Origin: Microbispora sp. NBC_01189
GTDB taxonomy: Bacteria; Actinomycetota; Actinomycetes; Streptosporangiales; Streptosporangiaceae
DNA length: 64,000 nt
Direction: 5' to 3'
Assembly: GCF_036010665.1 (NCBI RefSeq)
Contig: NZ_CP108581.1
Coordinates: 2,647,501-2,711,500, forward strand
The notes under the pieces: generated by a model
Database searches by the model: none
What the model was told of the DNA's origin: nothing
Seen by the model: the letters and a program-made list of their open reading frames with translations, nothing else
Position numbers and translations under genes: made by a program
Shown here: piece by piece, positions 40,533-49,438 of the stretch
Layout of the letters: each line of letters opens with the position of its first letter
How positions within the stretch are numbered: the stretch's first letter is position 1

Positions 40533-41699
40533 CTAGGCGGGCCGGGTGGCGCCGACGAGGTCATGGCGCCAGATGGGTGCGATGCGGACCACGTCCCCCG
40601 TCTGGGGGGCGTGGACCATCATGCCGCGCCCGATGTAGAGGCCCACGTGATGGATGGTGCCGGGGCTGCGGCTCAGCCTGCCGTAGAACAGCAGGTCGCC
40701 GCTGCGCAGTTCCTTGAGCGGGACGTGCCGTCCCGAGGTCCACTGGGTGCCGGTCCAGTGATCGAGCGAGACCCCCGCCCGCTGCCAGGCCCGCATCGTC
40801 AGTCCCGAGCAGTCGAATCCCGACGGTCCGGCCGCGGCCCACACGTAGGGTTTGCCGATCTGTTTGAGCGCCCATTGGGCGGCCTCCCCGCCCCGCCCGG
40901 ACGCGAGTCCGGCCGTCCAGGCCGGGATCGCCATGCTGCTCTGAGCGGCGGGAGCCTGCCGCCGGGATCTCTGCCTGGCCGCGCTCCTCGCCCGTCTCAG
41001 CTCGTCGAAGCGGGCGCGGGCGGCGTCCAGGCGTTCGGAGATCTCCTCTTTCTCCCGCTCGATCAGCTGGGTCTGTCCGAGCTGGTCCTCCACGGCCCGC
41101 TGCGCCGCGTCCCTCGCCTGCCGGACCTCGTCGGCGGTGCGGGACTGCTCGGCGTACGCGCGGGCCGCCTGTTCTCGGAGAATCTCGTAGATCTTCCGCG
41201 CGTCGTCCATCTCCGCGAGGGTCGCGTCCTGTTCGTCGCCGAGTTGCGTCAGCACGCTGGCTCTTCGCAGGAACTCGCCCGCGTCGCCCCAGCCGCCGAG
41301 CATGGCCGCGGCGGACGGCGCCAGCCGCAACCGGCCGTACCCCTGGGCCACGCGGGCGGTCACCACGCTGCGCAACCGGTCGAACTCGCCGGCCGCCTGG
41401 CCGGCCCGCCGCTCCGACTGCTCGTAGGCGGCGCGCGCCCGCTCCAGCCGTACGATCTCGCCGTTGTACGTCTCGACCAGTTGCTCGGCATCGGCGTCCA
41501 GCGCGTCCCGGCGGGCCTGGGCGGTGGCGAGATCGGCCGAGGCCTTACCCAGCTCACGCGCCCGCTCCTGCACCTGCTGCCGCGCCCTGGCGACGTCTTG
41601 CGACGACGGCTTCGGATCGGCCCCCGCCGGGACTCCGAAGGTCAGGGCCAGACTTGACCCGAGCCCGGCGACCAGCCCCGACGCTCTGAGGAGTGGCAT
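40533..41699 (-). CDS. Secreted NlpC/P60 endopeptidase with coiled coil
   Basis: 388 residues: signal peptide (LVAGLGSSLALTFGVPAGA), a long coiled-coil region (~35-235), and an NlpC/P60 domain with Cys in FDCSGLTMRAW, His in IHHVGLYIGRG and MVHAPQTGD. It is the same layout as the protein at 16454 but has no riboswitch upstream. It probably cleaves stem peptides during growth. 81 nt from the sigma-like gene upstream. Confidence 0.9.
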   Translation of the reverse strand: MPLLRASGLVAGLGSSLALTFGVPAGADPKPSSQDVARARQQVQERARELGKASADLATAQARRDALDADAEQLVETYNGEIVRLERARAAYEQSERRAGQAAGEFDRLRSVVTARVAQGYGRLRLAPSAAAMLGGWGDAGEFLRRASVLTQLGDEQDATLAEMDDARKIYEILREQAARAYAEQSRTADEVRQARDAAQRAVEDQLGQTQLIEREKEEISERLDAARARFDELRRARSAARQRSRRQAPAAQSSMAIPAWTAGLASGRGGEAAQWALKQIGKPYVWAAAGPSGFDCSGLTMRAWQRAGVSLDHWTGTQWTSGRHVPLKELRSGDLLFYGRLSRSPGTIHHVGLYIGRGMMVHAPQTGDVVRIAPIWRHDLVGATRPA

Positions 41700-41780
41700 T
41701 CCTTCCCCTTCCCTGCTCCACTCCCCTCAGTTCCCAGTGACTACTCTCCGTACACATATAAGCTACGTCCAGTAATCGGC

Positions 41781-43409
41781 CTATGTGTCAGGTCGCCCTA
41801 TTTGCGGAGGGGAGAAGGAGGCAGGGCCGGGCGAGGGCGGGCAGTCCCAGGGGGCGTGCGGATAGTGGGGACGTCCTCCGTGATGACGCTGGTGCTCGCG
41901 GTGGGGCGGGCGGCGTCCCGGCCAGTGCGCCGGCGGCGGCCCGCCCCGCGGCGGACCGCCGATGGGCGGACCTTCGGGTGGGCCGCCGGGGTCGTCGCCG
42001 GGGCCACCGGGGCCGCCGGGACCGCCGGGACCGTCCGAGCCACCCGGGCCGCCGGAGCCGGGGTCGTGATCCGGCGGCGTGGGCGTCTCGCCGGACGGGG
42101 GCGACGCGGAGCCGGAGGGCCCCGTCGTGGGCGGAGTCGTGGGCTTGGTCGTGGGCTTGGTCGTGGGCTTGGTCGTGGGCTTGGTCGTGGGCGGCGCCGC
42201 CGGGCTCCGCGTCGGCTCGTGGTGATGCGGGGGCCGGGCGGTGGCCGGAGGCACCGGAGCGGGCAGGGGCGCCGGGCGGGGCAGGACGACCGGGTCGGCC
42301 GCCCGTACGGAGCCGCCGGGCTCGGCCGTGTCCGCGGGAGGCTCGGACGAGCGGCCGGCGTCGTCACCCGAAGATTCAGGGGAGGCCGTGCCGGACCCGG
42401 TCGCGGCCGGGGCCTCGGCCGCCGGAGGCCGGTGCCGGACGATCGAGTCGGCGGCCCCTTCACGCAGGTCACCGGAGAACTGGGCGAACACGAGCGCGAT
42501 CGTCGCCACCGCCGCGACCGCCGCCACCGCGCCGGCCACGGCCTGGGCGAGCCGCCCCTCGCGCCGCGCCCCCGCCCTGGGGAAGCCCACCGCGCTGAGC
42601 CCGCCGACGCGCTTGGCGACGTACCGCCGGTAGGGCACGAGCTCGGGGTCGATGAAGCTGCTGAGCACCCGCACCCGCAGCGTCTCCGGCAGGGCGACCC
42701 GGGGCAGCAGGGAGAACACCTTGGCCGGGGAGACCTGCCGGACCCGGTGTCCCGCGCAGGTCTCGCAGCGGGCGAGGTGGCGGGTCAGCTGCCCGCGCTC
42801 CTGCGGGGTGAGCTCACCGGAGAAGCCCCGGAGGATCGCCGCCGCCCGCTCGCAGTCGTACGAGGGGCGCCGGGCGATGATCTCGACCGTCACCGCCTCG
42901 CGCAGGCGTTCGGTGGCGGCGTCGAGGAGGGCCCGGGCGTACCGTTCACCGGTCCCGAGCACGGCGGCCACGTCGCCGGTGTCCATGTCGTGCCGGGCCA
43001 CCAGTTCGAGCACCTCGCGGTCCTCCGCGGACAGCGCGGCCACGGCGCTGCCGGCGGCCAGGCGCAGGTCGGTCTCGGCCTCGTCGCCCCCGGTGCGGGG
43101 GAAGGGCGCGGTCGGCACGAGGGCCTGTCCGGGCTCGGGCCCGCCCTCCTCTCCGGGCGTGCGGCGGCGCATGCACTCGCCTCTGGCCAGGGCGTACAAC
43201 CAGGGACGCAGCATGCCCGGATCGGCGAGCGACCCGACGAGGGCCTCCGCGGCGATCAGCGTGTCGCGCAGAGCGACCTGGGCGGCGTCGGGCCCCGCCA
43301 GCAGCGTTCTGCAGTATCGGTAGAGCCCTCCGGCGTGGGTGTCGTAGAGAGCGGCCAGCGCACCCGGATCGCGGGCCCGCAACGCCTCCACCAGGACGCC
43401 ATCATTCAT
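41781..43409 (-). CDS. Sigma/anti-sigma-like membrane fusion: ECF-type domain, zinc finger, TM, Pro-rich tail
   Basis: 542 residues. Residues ~1-90 look like ECF sigma region 2 (ALYDTHAGGLYRYCRTLL, LRPWLYALARGEC) and ~120-170 like region 4 (LSAEDREVLELVARHDMDT). A zf-HC2-like segment follows at ~182-220 (HLARCETCAGH), then one transmembrane helix (~287-312), then ~230 extracellular residues of Pro/Gly/Thr with TKPT repeats. One chain thus holds a sigma-like domain and its likely membrane brake. Start ATG 43409 is leaderless-like: TACTCT (43416-43421) lies 6 nt upstream. DNA binding by region 4 is unproven. Confidence 0.75.
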   Translation of the reverse strand: MNDGVLVEALRARDPGALAALYDTHAGGLYRYCRTLLAGPDAAQVALRDTLIAAEALVGSLADPGMLRPWLYALARGECMRRRTPGEEGGPEPGQALVPTAPFPRTGGDEAETDLRLAAGSAVAALSAEDREVLELVARHDMDTGDVAAVLGTGERYARALLDAATERLREAVTVEIIARRPSYDCERAAAILRGFSGELTPQERGQLTRHLARCETCAGHRVRQVSPAKVFSLLPRVALPETLRVRVLSSFIDPELVPYRRYVAKRVGGLSAVGFPRAGARREGRLAQAVAGAVAAVAAVATIALVFAQFSGDLREGAADSIVRHRPPAAEAPAATGSGTASPESSGDDAGRSSEPPADTAEPGGSVRAADPVVLPRPAPLPAPVPPATARPPHHHEPTRSPAAPPTTKPTTKPTTKPTTKPTTPPTTGPSGSASPPSGETPTPPDHDPGSGGPGGSDGPGGPGGPGGPGDDPGGPPEGPPIGGPPRGGPPPAHWPGRRPPHREHQRHHGGRPHYPHAPWDCPPSPGPASFSPPQIGRPDT

Positions 43410-43480
43410 ATACGGAGAGTAAATGCTTGGTAACTACCCGCTCCACCCATTCGGCCGAAGTCGTGTGCCCGCCGCCAAAG

Positions 43481-44587
43481 TCAGGCCGGTTCGCGTACGG
43501 TCAGGCCGGCGGCGGCGCAGCCCCGGGTGAGCGCGTCGAGGCCGAACGCGTCGACGGGGCCGAGGGCGCCGGTGCCGCGCACGCCCTCCGCGAGGGCCGT
43601 GATCGCGGCCCAGGCGAGCACGCCGGCCGTGAACTCGTACGGGTCCCCGCCCGACAGGTGGACGGCGGACAGGCGGCGCCCCCGCGCGTCGTAGGCCTCC
43701 GCGACGATCCGGGACGACACACCGGACACACCCGCCGCCGGGGCGGCCGCTCCGCCGCCCGTACGGAGCACCCGGTCGGCCAGCGCCTCGGTGACCCGCC
43801 TGGCGCCGGGCAGGGCGGCGATCACCGGGGTCGCCCGGGCCAGCACGCCCGCGACCTTGGTCAGCCCGCCCAGCCAGCCGAGATAGACGTTGACCTCCCG
43901 CAGGCCGGGGTGCGCGGGCGGCAGCGTGAAGTGCTCGGTGGCGCCGATGGACAGGCCGTGCCGCGGCCGGCCGTCCACCAGGAAACGCCGGGTGCGGCCG
44001 TGCTCGGGGACGATGCGGCCCTCCCGGAAGCCGTACATCGGCTCCAGGAGCATCCCCAGCATCGAGGCGCGGGTCCCGGCGCTCGCGCGGCGCGCCATGT
44101 CGCCGCCCACGAAGTAGCCGATGTCGACGCGGACGGCGTCCGCGCCCGCCTTCCGGAGGGCCAGGGCCGCGGCGAGGTTGCCGGGCACGTAGTCATAACC
44201 GAAGGCGGTGATCAGGGCCGCGCCCCGGGTCGCCGCGGCGGGGCCGTACCGCTGGAAGATCCGTTTGATGAACGTGGGCTCGCCCGTGCTGTCGAGGTAG
44301 ACGGCGCCCGCCTCGGTCGCGGCGGCGACCGCGGCCTCACCCCACCGGGTGAAGGGCCCGACGGTCGAGATCAGCACGTCGCCCGGCGCGACGAGGGCCC
44401 GTACGGACTCCGGCCGGCCGACGTCCGCCACCGCGATCGGCGGGTCACCACCCAGAGAGTCGGCGAGGGCGGTCAGCCGCGCCTGGTCCCGGCCCGCCAG
44501 CAGCGGCCGGGCCCCGCGCCGGGTGAGCGCCTCGGCGGTGAGCCTTCCGGTGAAACCGGTGGCTCCGAAGAGCACGATCCTGGCCAT
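43481..44587 (-). CDS. Saccharopine dehydrogenase-like NAD(P)-binding protein
   Basis: 368 residues: Rossmann FGATGFTGRLTAEAL at the N-terminus, STVGPFTRWGEAAVAAATEAG, YLDSTGEP, and GYDYVPGNLAAALAL. This is the trans-acting enoyl reductase/saccharopine dehydrogenase-like family of actinobacteria, with no assigned substrate. ATG 44587 follows TACCGT (44594-44599) by 6 nt, a leaderless start. Confidence 0.88.
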   Translation of the reverse strand: MARIVLFGATGFTGRLTAEALTRRGARPLLAGRDQARLTALADSLGGDPPIAVADVGRPESVRALVAPGDVLISTVGPFTRWGEAAVAAATEAGAVYLDSTGEPTFIKRIFQRYGPAAATRGAALITAFGYDYVPGNLAAALALRKAGADAVRVDIGYFVGGDMARRASAGTRASMLGMLLEPMYGFREGRIVPEHGRTRRFLVDGRPRHGLSIGATEHFTLPPAHPGLREVNVYLGWLGGLTKVAGVLARATPVIAALPGARRVTEALADRVLRTGGGAAAPAAGVSGVSSRIVAEAYDARGRRLSAVHLSGGDPYEFTAGVLAWAAITALAEGVRGTGALGPVDAFGLDALTRGCAAAGLTVREPA

Positions 44588-44634
44588 TCCGCTACGGTAA
44601 CCCGCCCCTCCTGTGGTGATCGGCGGTGGGCCGC

Positions 44635-45426
44635 TCACTGGCGCCGATCGTTGTACGGCGGATAGCCGCGGTCCTTGGCGAACGGCGCGGTGGTCGGCGG
44701 GGTCGTGTGCAGCGGAACCGCCCCGGCCCGCGCCAGATCCTCGTACGCCCGGGCGGTGGAGCCCCAGGTCGTGGCGTACACGTCGGTCGCGCCGACGGCC
44801 CCGCGGACGCCGTCGACCGTGATGACGAACCTCCGCTTCGTGCCCGGCCGCACGTCGTCCACGTACGACGCGGCCCCGGCGACCAGCCGGCCCGCGTCGT
44901 CGCGCAGCAGGGCCGTCACGGCGAGGGCGCCCGCGGGCCTGCGGAACGGGTCGAGCACGTAGCCCGTGACGAGGTAGGAGCCGTCCGGCTGCTTCTCGGT
45001 GAGCACGTCGGAGATCGGGAACCTGAGGAACGCCGACGGGGGCCGCGACGCCGCCCGCCACGAGGCGGGCCGGTAGTCGATCTTCACACGGACCGGCTGC
45101 CCGCCGGTCGGCACCTGGCCGCCGAACGCCAGCGGGCGGCCCGGAGGCGCGGCGTTCAGCGGCTGTTCCAGGTGGACGACCTCCTTGCCCGCCGCGTCGA
45201 CGGCCGTGACCACCGCGACGGCGTTCTCCCCGAAGTGCCCGCGGTTGGGGTTGCTCAGCACCCCCGCCCAGGTCACCGCGTACCCGGCTCCGGAGCGGAC
45301 GACGGAGGACACCTGCTCCTTGAGGGCCAGCGGCATCGGGCCCTCCTGCTTGTGCTTGCTCGCGCACGACGCCGTCGCCAGTGCGGCGAGGGCGAGGGCG
45401 GCGGTTATGCGGCAACGTCGCGTCAC
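44635..45426 (-). CDS. Lipoprotein of unknown function
   Basis: 263 residues with a type II signal peptide: ITAALALAALATASC, lipobox Cys21. The mature part is predicted as two beta-sandwich-like repeats (FGENAVAVVTAVDAAGKEVV; TVLLRDDAGRLV-like later), the FxLYD pattern of extracellular proteins. GTG 45426 has TATGAC 6 nt upstream. Function unknown. Confidence 0.8.
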   Translation of the reverse strand: MTRRCRITAALALAALATASCASKHKQEGPMPLALKEQVSSVVRSGAGYAVTWAGVLSNPNRGHFGENAVAVVTAVDAAGKEVVHLEQPLNAAPPGRPLAFGGQVPTGGQPVRVKIDYRPASWRAASRPPSAFLRFPISDVLTEKQPDGSYLVTGYVLDPFRRPAGALAVTALLRDDAGRLVAGAASYVDDVRPGTKRRFVITVDGVRGAVGATDVYATTWGSTARAYEDLARAGAVPLHTTPPTTAPFAKDRGYPPYNDRRQ

Positions 45427-45500
45427 TCAGCCGTCATAACCACTGAAAGGGACGTCCCCTCCCGGACACGCGCACCCCCGCCGGTATCTTTACCGGCCGC

Positions 45501-47111
45501 TCAACGCGGGCGGACCACCCGTGTCTCGTCCCATACCGGCTCGGGAGACTCGTACACCCGCCCGTCGGAGCCGAAGACCAGGTAGCGGTCGAAGTCGGCG
45601 GCGAACCAGCGGTCGTGGGTCACCGCGAGCACGGTGCCGTCGAAGGCGTCCAGGCCCTGCTGCAGGGCCTCGGCGCTGGCCAGGTCGAGGTTGTCGGTGG
45701 GCTCGTCGAGCAGCAGCAGCGTGGCGCCCGACAGTTCGAGCAGCAGGATCTGCAGCCGCGCCTGCTGGCCGCCCGAGAGCGTCTCGAACCGCTGCTCGGC
45801 GATCCGCCCGGCCAGCTCGTAGCGGGCCAGCGCCTTCATCGCCTCGTTCTTCAGCCGGGCGTGCTCGGTCATGACGATCTCGCAGGGCGTACGGCCGAGC
45901 AGTTCGGGGCGGGCGTGGGTCTGCGCGAAGTGGCCGGGCACGACCCGCGCGCCGAGCCTGGCCACCCCGGCGTGGCGGACCTCCTCGCCCGCCAGCAACC
46001 GCAGGAAGTGCGACTTGCCCGAGCCGTTCGAGCCGAGCACGGCCACCCGCTCGCCGTACCAGACCTCCAGGTCGAACGGCTTCATCAGGCCGGTCAGCTC
46101 CAGGCCCTCGGCGATCACCGCCCGCTTGCCCGTACGGCCGCCGCGCAGGCGCATGCTGATGAGCTGGTCCTTCGGCGCGAGCTCCGGCGGCCCGGCCTCC
46201 TCGAACCGGCGCAGCCGGGTCTGCGCAGCGTGGTAGGCCGGGGCCATGCCGTCGTGGTAGGTGGCCTTCTGCTTGAGCATGACCACCAGGCGCCTGAGCT
46301 TGGCGTGCTCCTCGTCCCAGCGCCGGCGCAGCTCGTCGAGCCGCTCGCCCCGCTCCTTGCGGGCCTGCGCGTACGTCCCGAAGCCGCCGCCGTGAATCCA
46401 GACGTTGCCCGACTCGACCGTGACGATCCGGTCGGCGGCGTTGGCGAGAAGCTGGCGGTCGTGGGAGACCAGCAGCACGGTCTTGGGCGTCTCGCGCAGC
46501 GCCGTCTCCAGCCACACCTTGCCGGGCACGTCGAGGTAGTTGTCGGGCTCGTCGAGCAGCAGCACCTGGTCGGGGCCGCGCAGCAGCGCCTCCAGGACGA
46601 GCCGCTTCTGCTCGCCGCCGGACAGCGTGCCCAGCTCGCGGTACTTCACCCTGTCGTACGGCGCGCCGAGCGCGGCCATCGCGCAGGCGTCCCACAGGAC
46701 CTCGATGTCGTAGCCCCCGGCGTCGCCGTAGTCGGTGATCGCCTGGGCGTACCGCATCTGGGCCTTCTCGTCGTCCTGCTCCATCATCACGAGCTCGGCG
46801 GCGTGCAGCCGCTCCGCGGCCGTCCTGACGCGTTCCGGCGCGACGCTGAGCAGCAGGTCCTGGACCGTGCTGCCGTCCCGGATGTTGCCGACGAACTGCC
46901 GCATCACCCCGAGGCCGCCCGAATGGGAGACCGTGCCCTCGACCGGCTGGAGGTCTCCCGCGATCATCCGGAGCAGGGTGGTCTTGCCCGCGCCGTTCGG
47001 ACCCACCAGGGCGGCCTTGACGCCCTCCCCGACCCGGAACGAGACGTCGTTCAGGAGCATCCGGCCGTCTGGGAGGACATGCGTCAGACGCCCGATCTCA
47101 ACGTGTCCCAC
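45501..47111 (-). CDS. ABC-F type ATPase
   Basis: 536 residues with two ATPase cassettes and no membrane part. Walker A GPNGAGKTTLL and GSNGSGKSHFL, signatures LSGGEQKR and LSGGQQAR, and a linker between them (~245-300) rich in Lys/Arg. ABC-F proteins act on the ribosome, some giving antibiotic protection. GTG 47111 has AGGAG 8 nt upstream. Which ABC-F subfamily cannot be set by eye. Confidence 0.9.
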   Translation of the reverse strand: MGHVEIGRLTHVLPDGRMLLNDVSFRVGEGVKAALVGPNGAGKTTLLRMIAGDLQPVEGTVSHSGGLGVMRQFVGNIRDGSTVQDLLLSVAPERVRTAAERLHAAELVMMEQDDEKAQMRYAQAITDYGDAGGYDIEVLWDACAMAALGAPYDRVKYRELGTLSGGEQKRLVLEALLRGPDQVLLLDEPDNYLDVPGKVWLETALRETPKTVLLVSHDRQLLANAADRIVTVESGNVWIHGGGFGTYAQARKERGERLDELRRRWDEEHAKLRRLVVMLKQKATYHDGMAPAYHAAQTRLRRFEEAGPPELAPKDQLISMRLRGGRTGKRAVIAEGLELTGLMKPFDLEVWYGERVAVLGSNGSGKSHFLRLLAGEEVRHAGVARLGARVVPGHFAQTHARPELLGRTPCEIVMTEHARLKNEAMKALARYELAGRIAEQRFETLSGGQQARLQILLLELSGATLLLLDEPTDNLDLASAEALQQGLDAFDGTVLAVTHDRWFAADFDRYLVFGSDGRVYESPEPVWDETRVVRPR

Positions 47112-47235
47112 CGTGGATCTCCTGCCGGGATGTCTTCCTGCGCTTCCCGCGCAGGCTACCCATCCCTTTCACCCACGGCATCCCGTTTTCCACCGCCCAG
47201 CCACCTCCGGCTCACCTCGAAGTGTTCCAGCCGCA

Positions 47236-47276
47236 GAGCCATACGAACGGTTAGCCTGTAAGTGTTCATATGGCTC
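47236..47276. promoter_or_regulatory. Inverted repeat around the fic-remnant promoter
   Basis: GAGCCATA (47236-47243) and TATGGCTC (47269-47276) flank a TAGCCT -10-like hexamer (47252-47257). AGTGTTC also occurs as a direct repeat at 47221 and 47261. This would fit autoregulation by the lost or truncated gene. Confidence 0.5.
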
Positions 47277-47292
47277 GGAGGGACGAACACCC

Positions 47293-47578
47293 GTGGCTGA
47301 GTACGTCGCTCTGTTGTGGTCGGGAGCTCCGAACGGCATCACGCGGGCGGAGCGGCGACCTTGCCGTTACCGGGCGTACCTGCCGGATCCCCTGATGGGC
47401 CGCCCTTTGGTCTTGCCAGGGCAACGTGCGGCGGATGTGAACGACGCGGAACAGCGGCTCATCGAGCTGGGCGCTTCCCCCACCTCGGCGGACAGATCAG
47501 AACCGAGCAGAACCGCGTACCGCTACGAAGGATCCGCCGACTCACCCCACGCCCAAGAAGCGATCGGCTCCTGTATCG
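47293..47578 (+). pseudogene. Fic-family protein remnant (N-terminal part)
   Basis: From GTG 47293 the frame reads VAEYVALLWSGAPNGITRAE, then YRAYLPDPLMGRPLVLPG and DVNDAEQRLIELGASPTSAD. These match the N-terminal domain of Fic/DOC-type AMPylators as I recall it. The expected helix with SRIEG is degraded (only YEG remains) and the Fic motif HPFxxGNGR never appears. The frame then runs into the next gene. A deletion has joined this 5' piece to the nucleotidyltransferase piece. Confidence 0.6.
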
Positions 47579-47959
47579 ATGATCCGGGCGAACACCGAAA
47601 CCATCGTCGCGCGACCGCTGATCGATCTACTGGCGGTCACCTTCGGCCCGGCCGCCGTATTGCCTCCGCTGCTTGAGGACATCACCGGCGTAGACGCGGC
47701 CTACGTCTCCGGATCCTGGGCGGCCCGGTACGCCGGCCGAGCCGGTCCTCCCCCGCGTGACGTTGACGTGCTCGTGATCGGGACCGCAGACCTGGACGAC
47801 CTGTACGAGGCGGCGCGTACGGCCGAACGCGTCCTCGGACGCGAGGTGAACATCAGCAGGATCTCCGCGGACTCCTGGGCGGATCACAACGATCCGTTCG
47901 TCGCCGCGCTGAAGGACAACCCCCTTTTTCCATTGCCGGCTGAGCGGAGCACGCGATGA
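47579..47959 (+). CDS. MNT-type nucleotidyltransferase, probably N-terminally truncated
   Basis: 126 residues; the nucleotidyltransferase motif is GSWAARYAG...PRDVDVLVIG, i.e. GS...DxD. Full-length relatives carry an ArsR-like HTH before the IRANTET segment; here that domain is gone and codons before ATG 47579 stay open with only short similarity. MNT proteins are antitoxins of HEPN RNases, adding AMP to them. The stop codon overlaps the HEPN start (ATGA). It may be expressed yet is likely a remnant of a joined deletion with the fic piece. Confidence 0.65.
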   Translation: MIRANTETIVARPLIDLLAVTFGPAAVLPPLLEDITGVDAAYVSGSWAARYAGRAGPPPRDVDVLVIGTADLDDLYEAARTAERVLGREVNISRISADSWADHNDPFVAALKDNPLFPLPAERSTR

Positions 47960-48132
47960 GATGGGCTCAGGGTCGTGACCGCATCGACACGATGCTGTCG
48001 CCGGGCCAACTGGAACGGGTGCCTCCCAGCAGGGAACACTCGGACGCGATGCTGGGGCAGGCAGAGCGACACATCGATCTCGCCAGAATCGGCATGCACG
48101 CCGATCCCGTCGGAAGGTTCTGGACCAGATGA
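47956..48132 (+). pseudogene. HEPN-domain toxin remnant
   Basis: 58 codons: MRWAQGRDRIDTMLSPGQLE, then RVPPSREHSDAML and the helix LGQAERHIDLARI match the first third of HEPN proteins that pair with MNT genes. The frame ends at TGA 48130-48132, before the RNase motif R-x4-6-H in the last third. Toxin activity is thus lost. Coupled to the MNT stop codon. Confidence 0.65.
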
Positions 48133-48337
48133 GCCCGTACTGATCCCGGCCTGGGCTTCGGCGGGCCCACGCTGGGGGTTCGGTTCGGGCCGTGCGGGGA
48201 GCATGGGGCGGAGGCGAGGCGGAAGGAGGCGGGCGATGGCGCATTCTTTTCCTCGACCGCGAAACGCCTTGACTCGGCGGCGCATCACCCGGAAATAGCC
48301 TGACATTTCAAGGGATTGCCACGCCGAAGGGGCGGAT

Positions 48338-49438
48338 ATGTCACCGCGCACCGATCCCATCCTCGACTGCCCGATCGACCAGGTCCCGGACGGCCGGGAG
48401 TTCGTCGAGGCCGCCATGCGCTGGCATTTCAGCCCCGAGACCGGCTCGCCGTTCTGGCTGGAACGGGCGAGCACGCTCGGCTTCGACCCGCGTGCGGACG
48501 TGCGCTCCTTCGAGGACCTGCGGCGGTTCCCCAACGTCGCGAACGAGCTGCGCGAGGTCCGGGTGGAGGACCTCATCCCCAGGGGGTACGGCCCGGACGC
48601 GGCGGTGGTCGGCGTGTACGAGAGCGGCGGCACCACCGGCCCGCCCAAGCGGGTCGTCGTCCTCCGCGACTGGCTGGACCGGCTGCTGCACCGGCTCGAA
48701 CAGGACCTGGCGGCCAGGGGCTACCCCGAGAGCGGCAACTGGCTGTCGCTCGGCCCGACGGGGCCGCACATCTACGGAGAACTGGTCCGCCGGCAGGCCG
48801 AGCGGCGCGGCGGCATCCGGTTCACCGTCGACATGGACCCGCGGTGGGTGAAGAGGAGCATCGCCGAAGGCCGCCCCGAGGAGGCGGAACGGTACGCCGA
48901 GCACCTGATCGACCAGTGCGCCCACCTTCTCCGGACCCAGGACGTGCGGGTCATGGTGACCACCCCTCCGCTGCTGACCCGGCTGGCCCGCAGGGACGCG
49001 CTGGTCAGCCTGGTCAACGAGAAGGTCTCCGTGATCGGCTGGGGCGGCGCGCACATGGATCCCGACACCCACTACCTGCTCCGTACGGAGGTCTTCCCGG
49101 GCGTGAAGCTGTACGGCATGTACGGCAGCACGATGATCCTTGGCGGGGTGCCCGAGCGGGTCGTCCCGCCGGAGCAGGACGTGATCGTCTTCGACTCCTT
49201 CTCGCCGTACATCGCTTTCGGGGTGGTGGACCCGCGGACCGGGGAGAGCGTGCGGATCGGCGACCGCGGCCAGGTCGTGATGCACCACGTCAGCAAGAGT
49301 TTCCTGCTGCCCAACAATCTGGAGCGCGACCTGGCCACCCGCGTGGCCGCGCCGCCGGGGCAGACGGGCGACTCCGTGGCCGACGTCGGGCCGCTCCCCG
49401 TGTTCGAGGACGAACAGGTCATCGAGGGGGTGTACTGA
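48338..49438 (+). CDS. EhpF-like acyl-adenylating enzyme
   Basis: 366 residues. Motifs of ANL adenylate-forming enzymes: YESGGTTGPPKRV (P-loop), GWGGAHMDPDT, YGMYGSTMILGG and IGDRGQVVMHH. It lacks most of the C-terminal lid domain, as does EhpF of the griseoluteic acid pathway, whose ~369 residues agree. EhpF activates an aryl carboxylate as an adenylate. Its stop overlaps the next start (TGATG). No phenazine genes are near, so the substrate is open. Confidence 0.75.
   Translation: MSPRTDPILDCPIDQVPDGREFVEAAMRWHFSPETGSPFWLERASTLGFDPRADVRSFEDLRRFPNVANELREVRVEDLIPRGYGPDAAVVGVYESGGTTGPPKRVVVLRDWLDRLLHRLEQDLAARGYPESGNWLSLGPTGPHIYGELVRRQAERRGGIRFTVDMDPRWVKRSIAEGRPEEAERYAEHLIDQCAHLLRTQDVRVMVTTPPLLTRLARRDALVSLVNEKVSVIGWGGAHMDPDTHYLLRTEVFPGVKLYGMYGSTMILGGVPERVVPPEQDVIVFDSFSPYIAFGVVDPRTGESVRIGDRGQVVMHHVSKSFLLPNNLERDLATRVAAPPGQTGDSVADVGPLPVFEDEQVIEGVY

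Noticed and set aside
41743-43424. 11-bp inverted repeat TACTCTCCGTA flanking the sigma-like gene, as possible insertion ends
   Set aside because: At the right end it is the gene's own -10 and start region. There is no target duplication or transposase.
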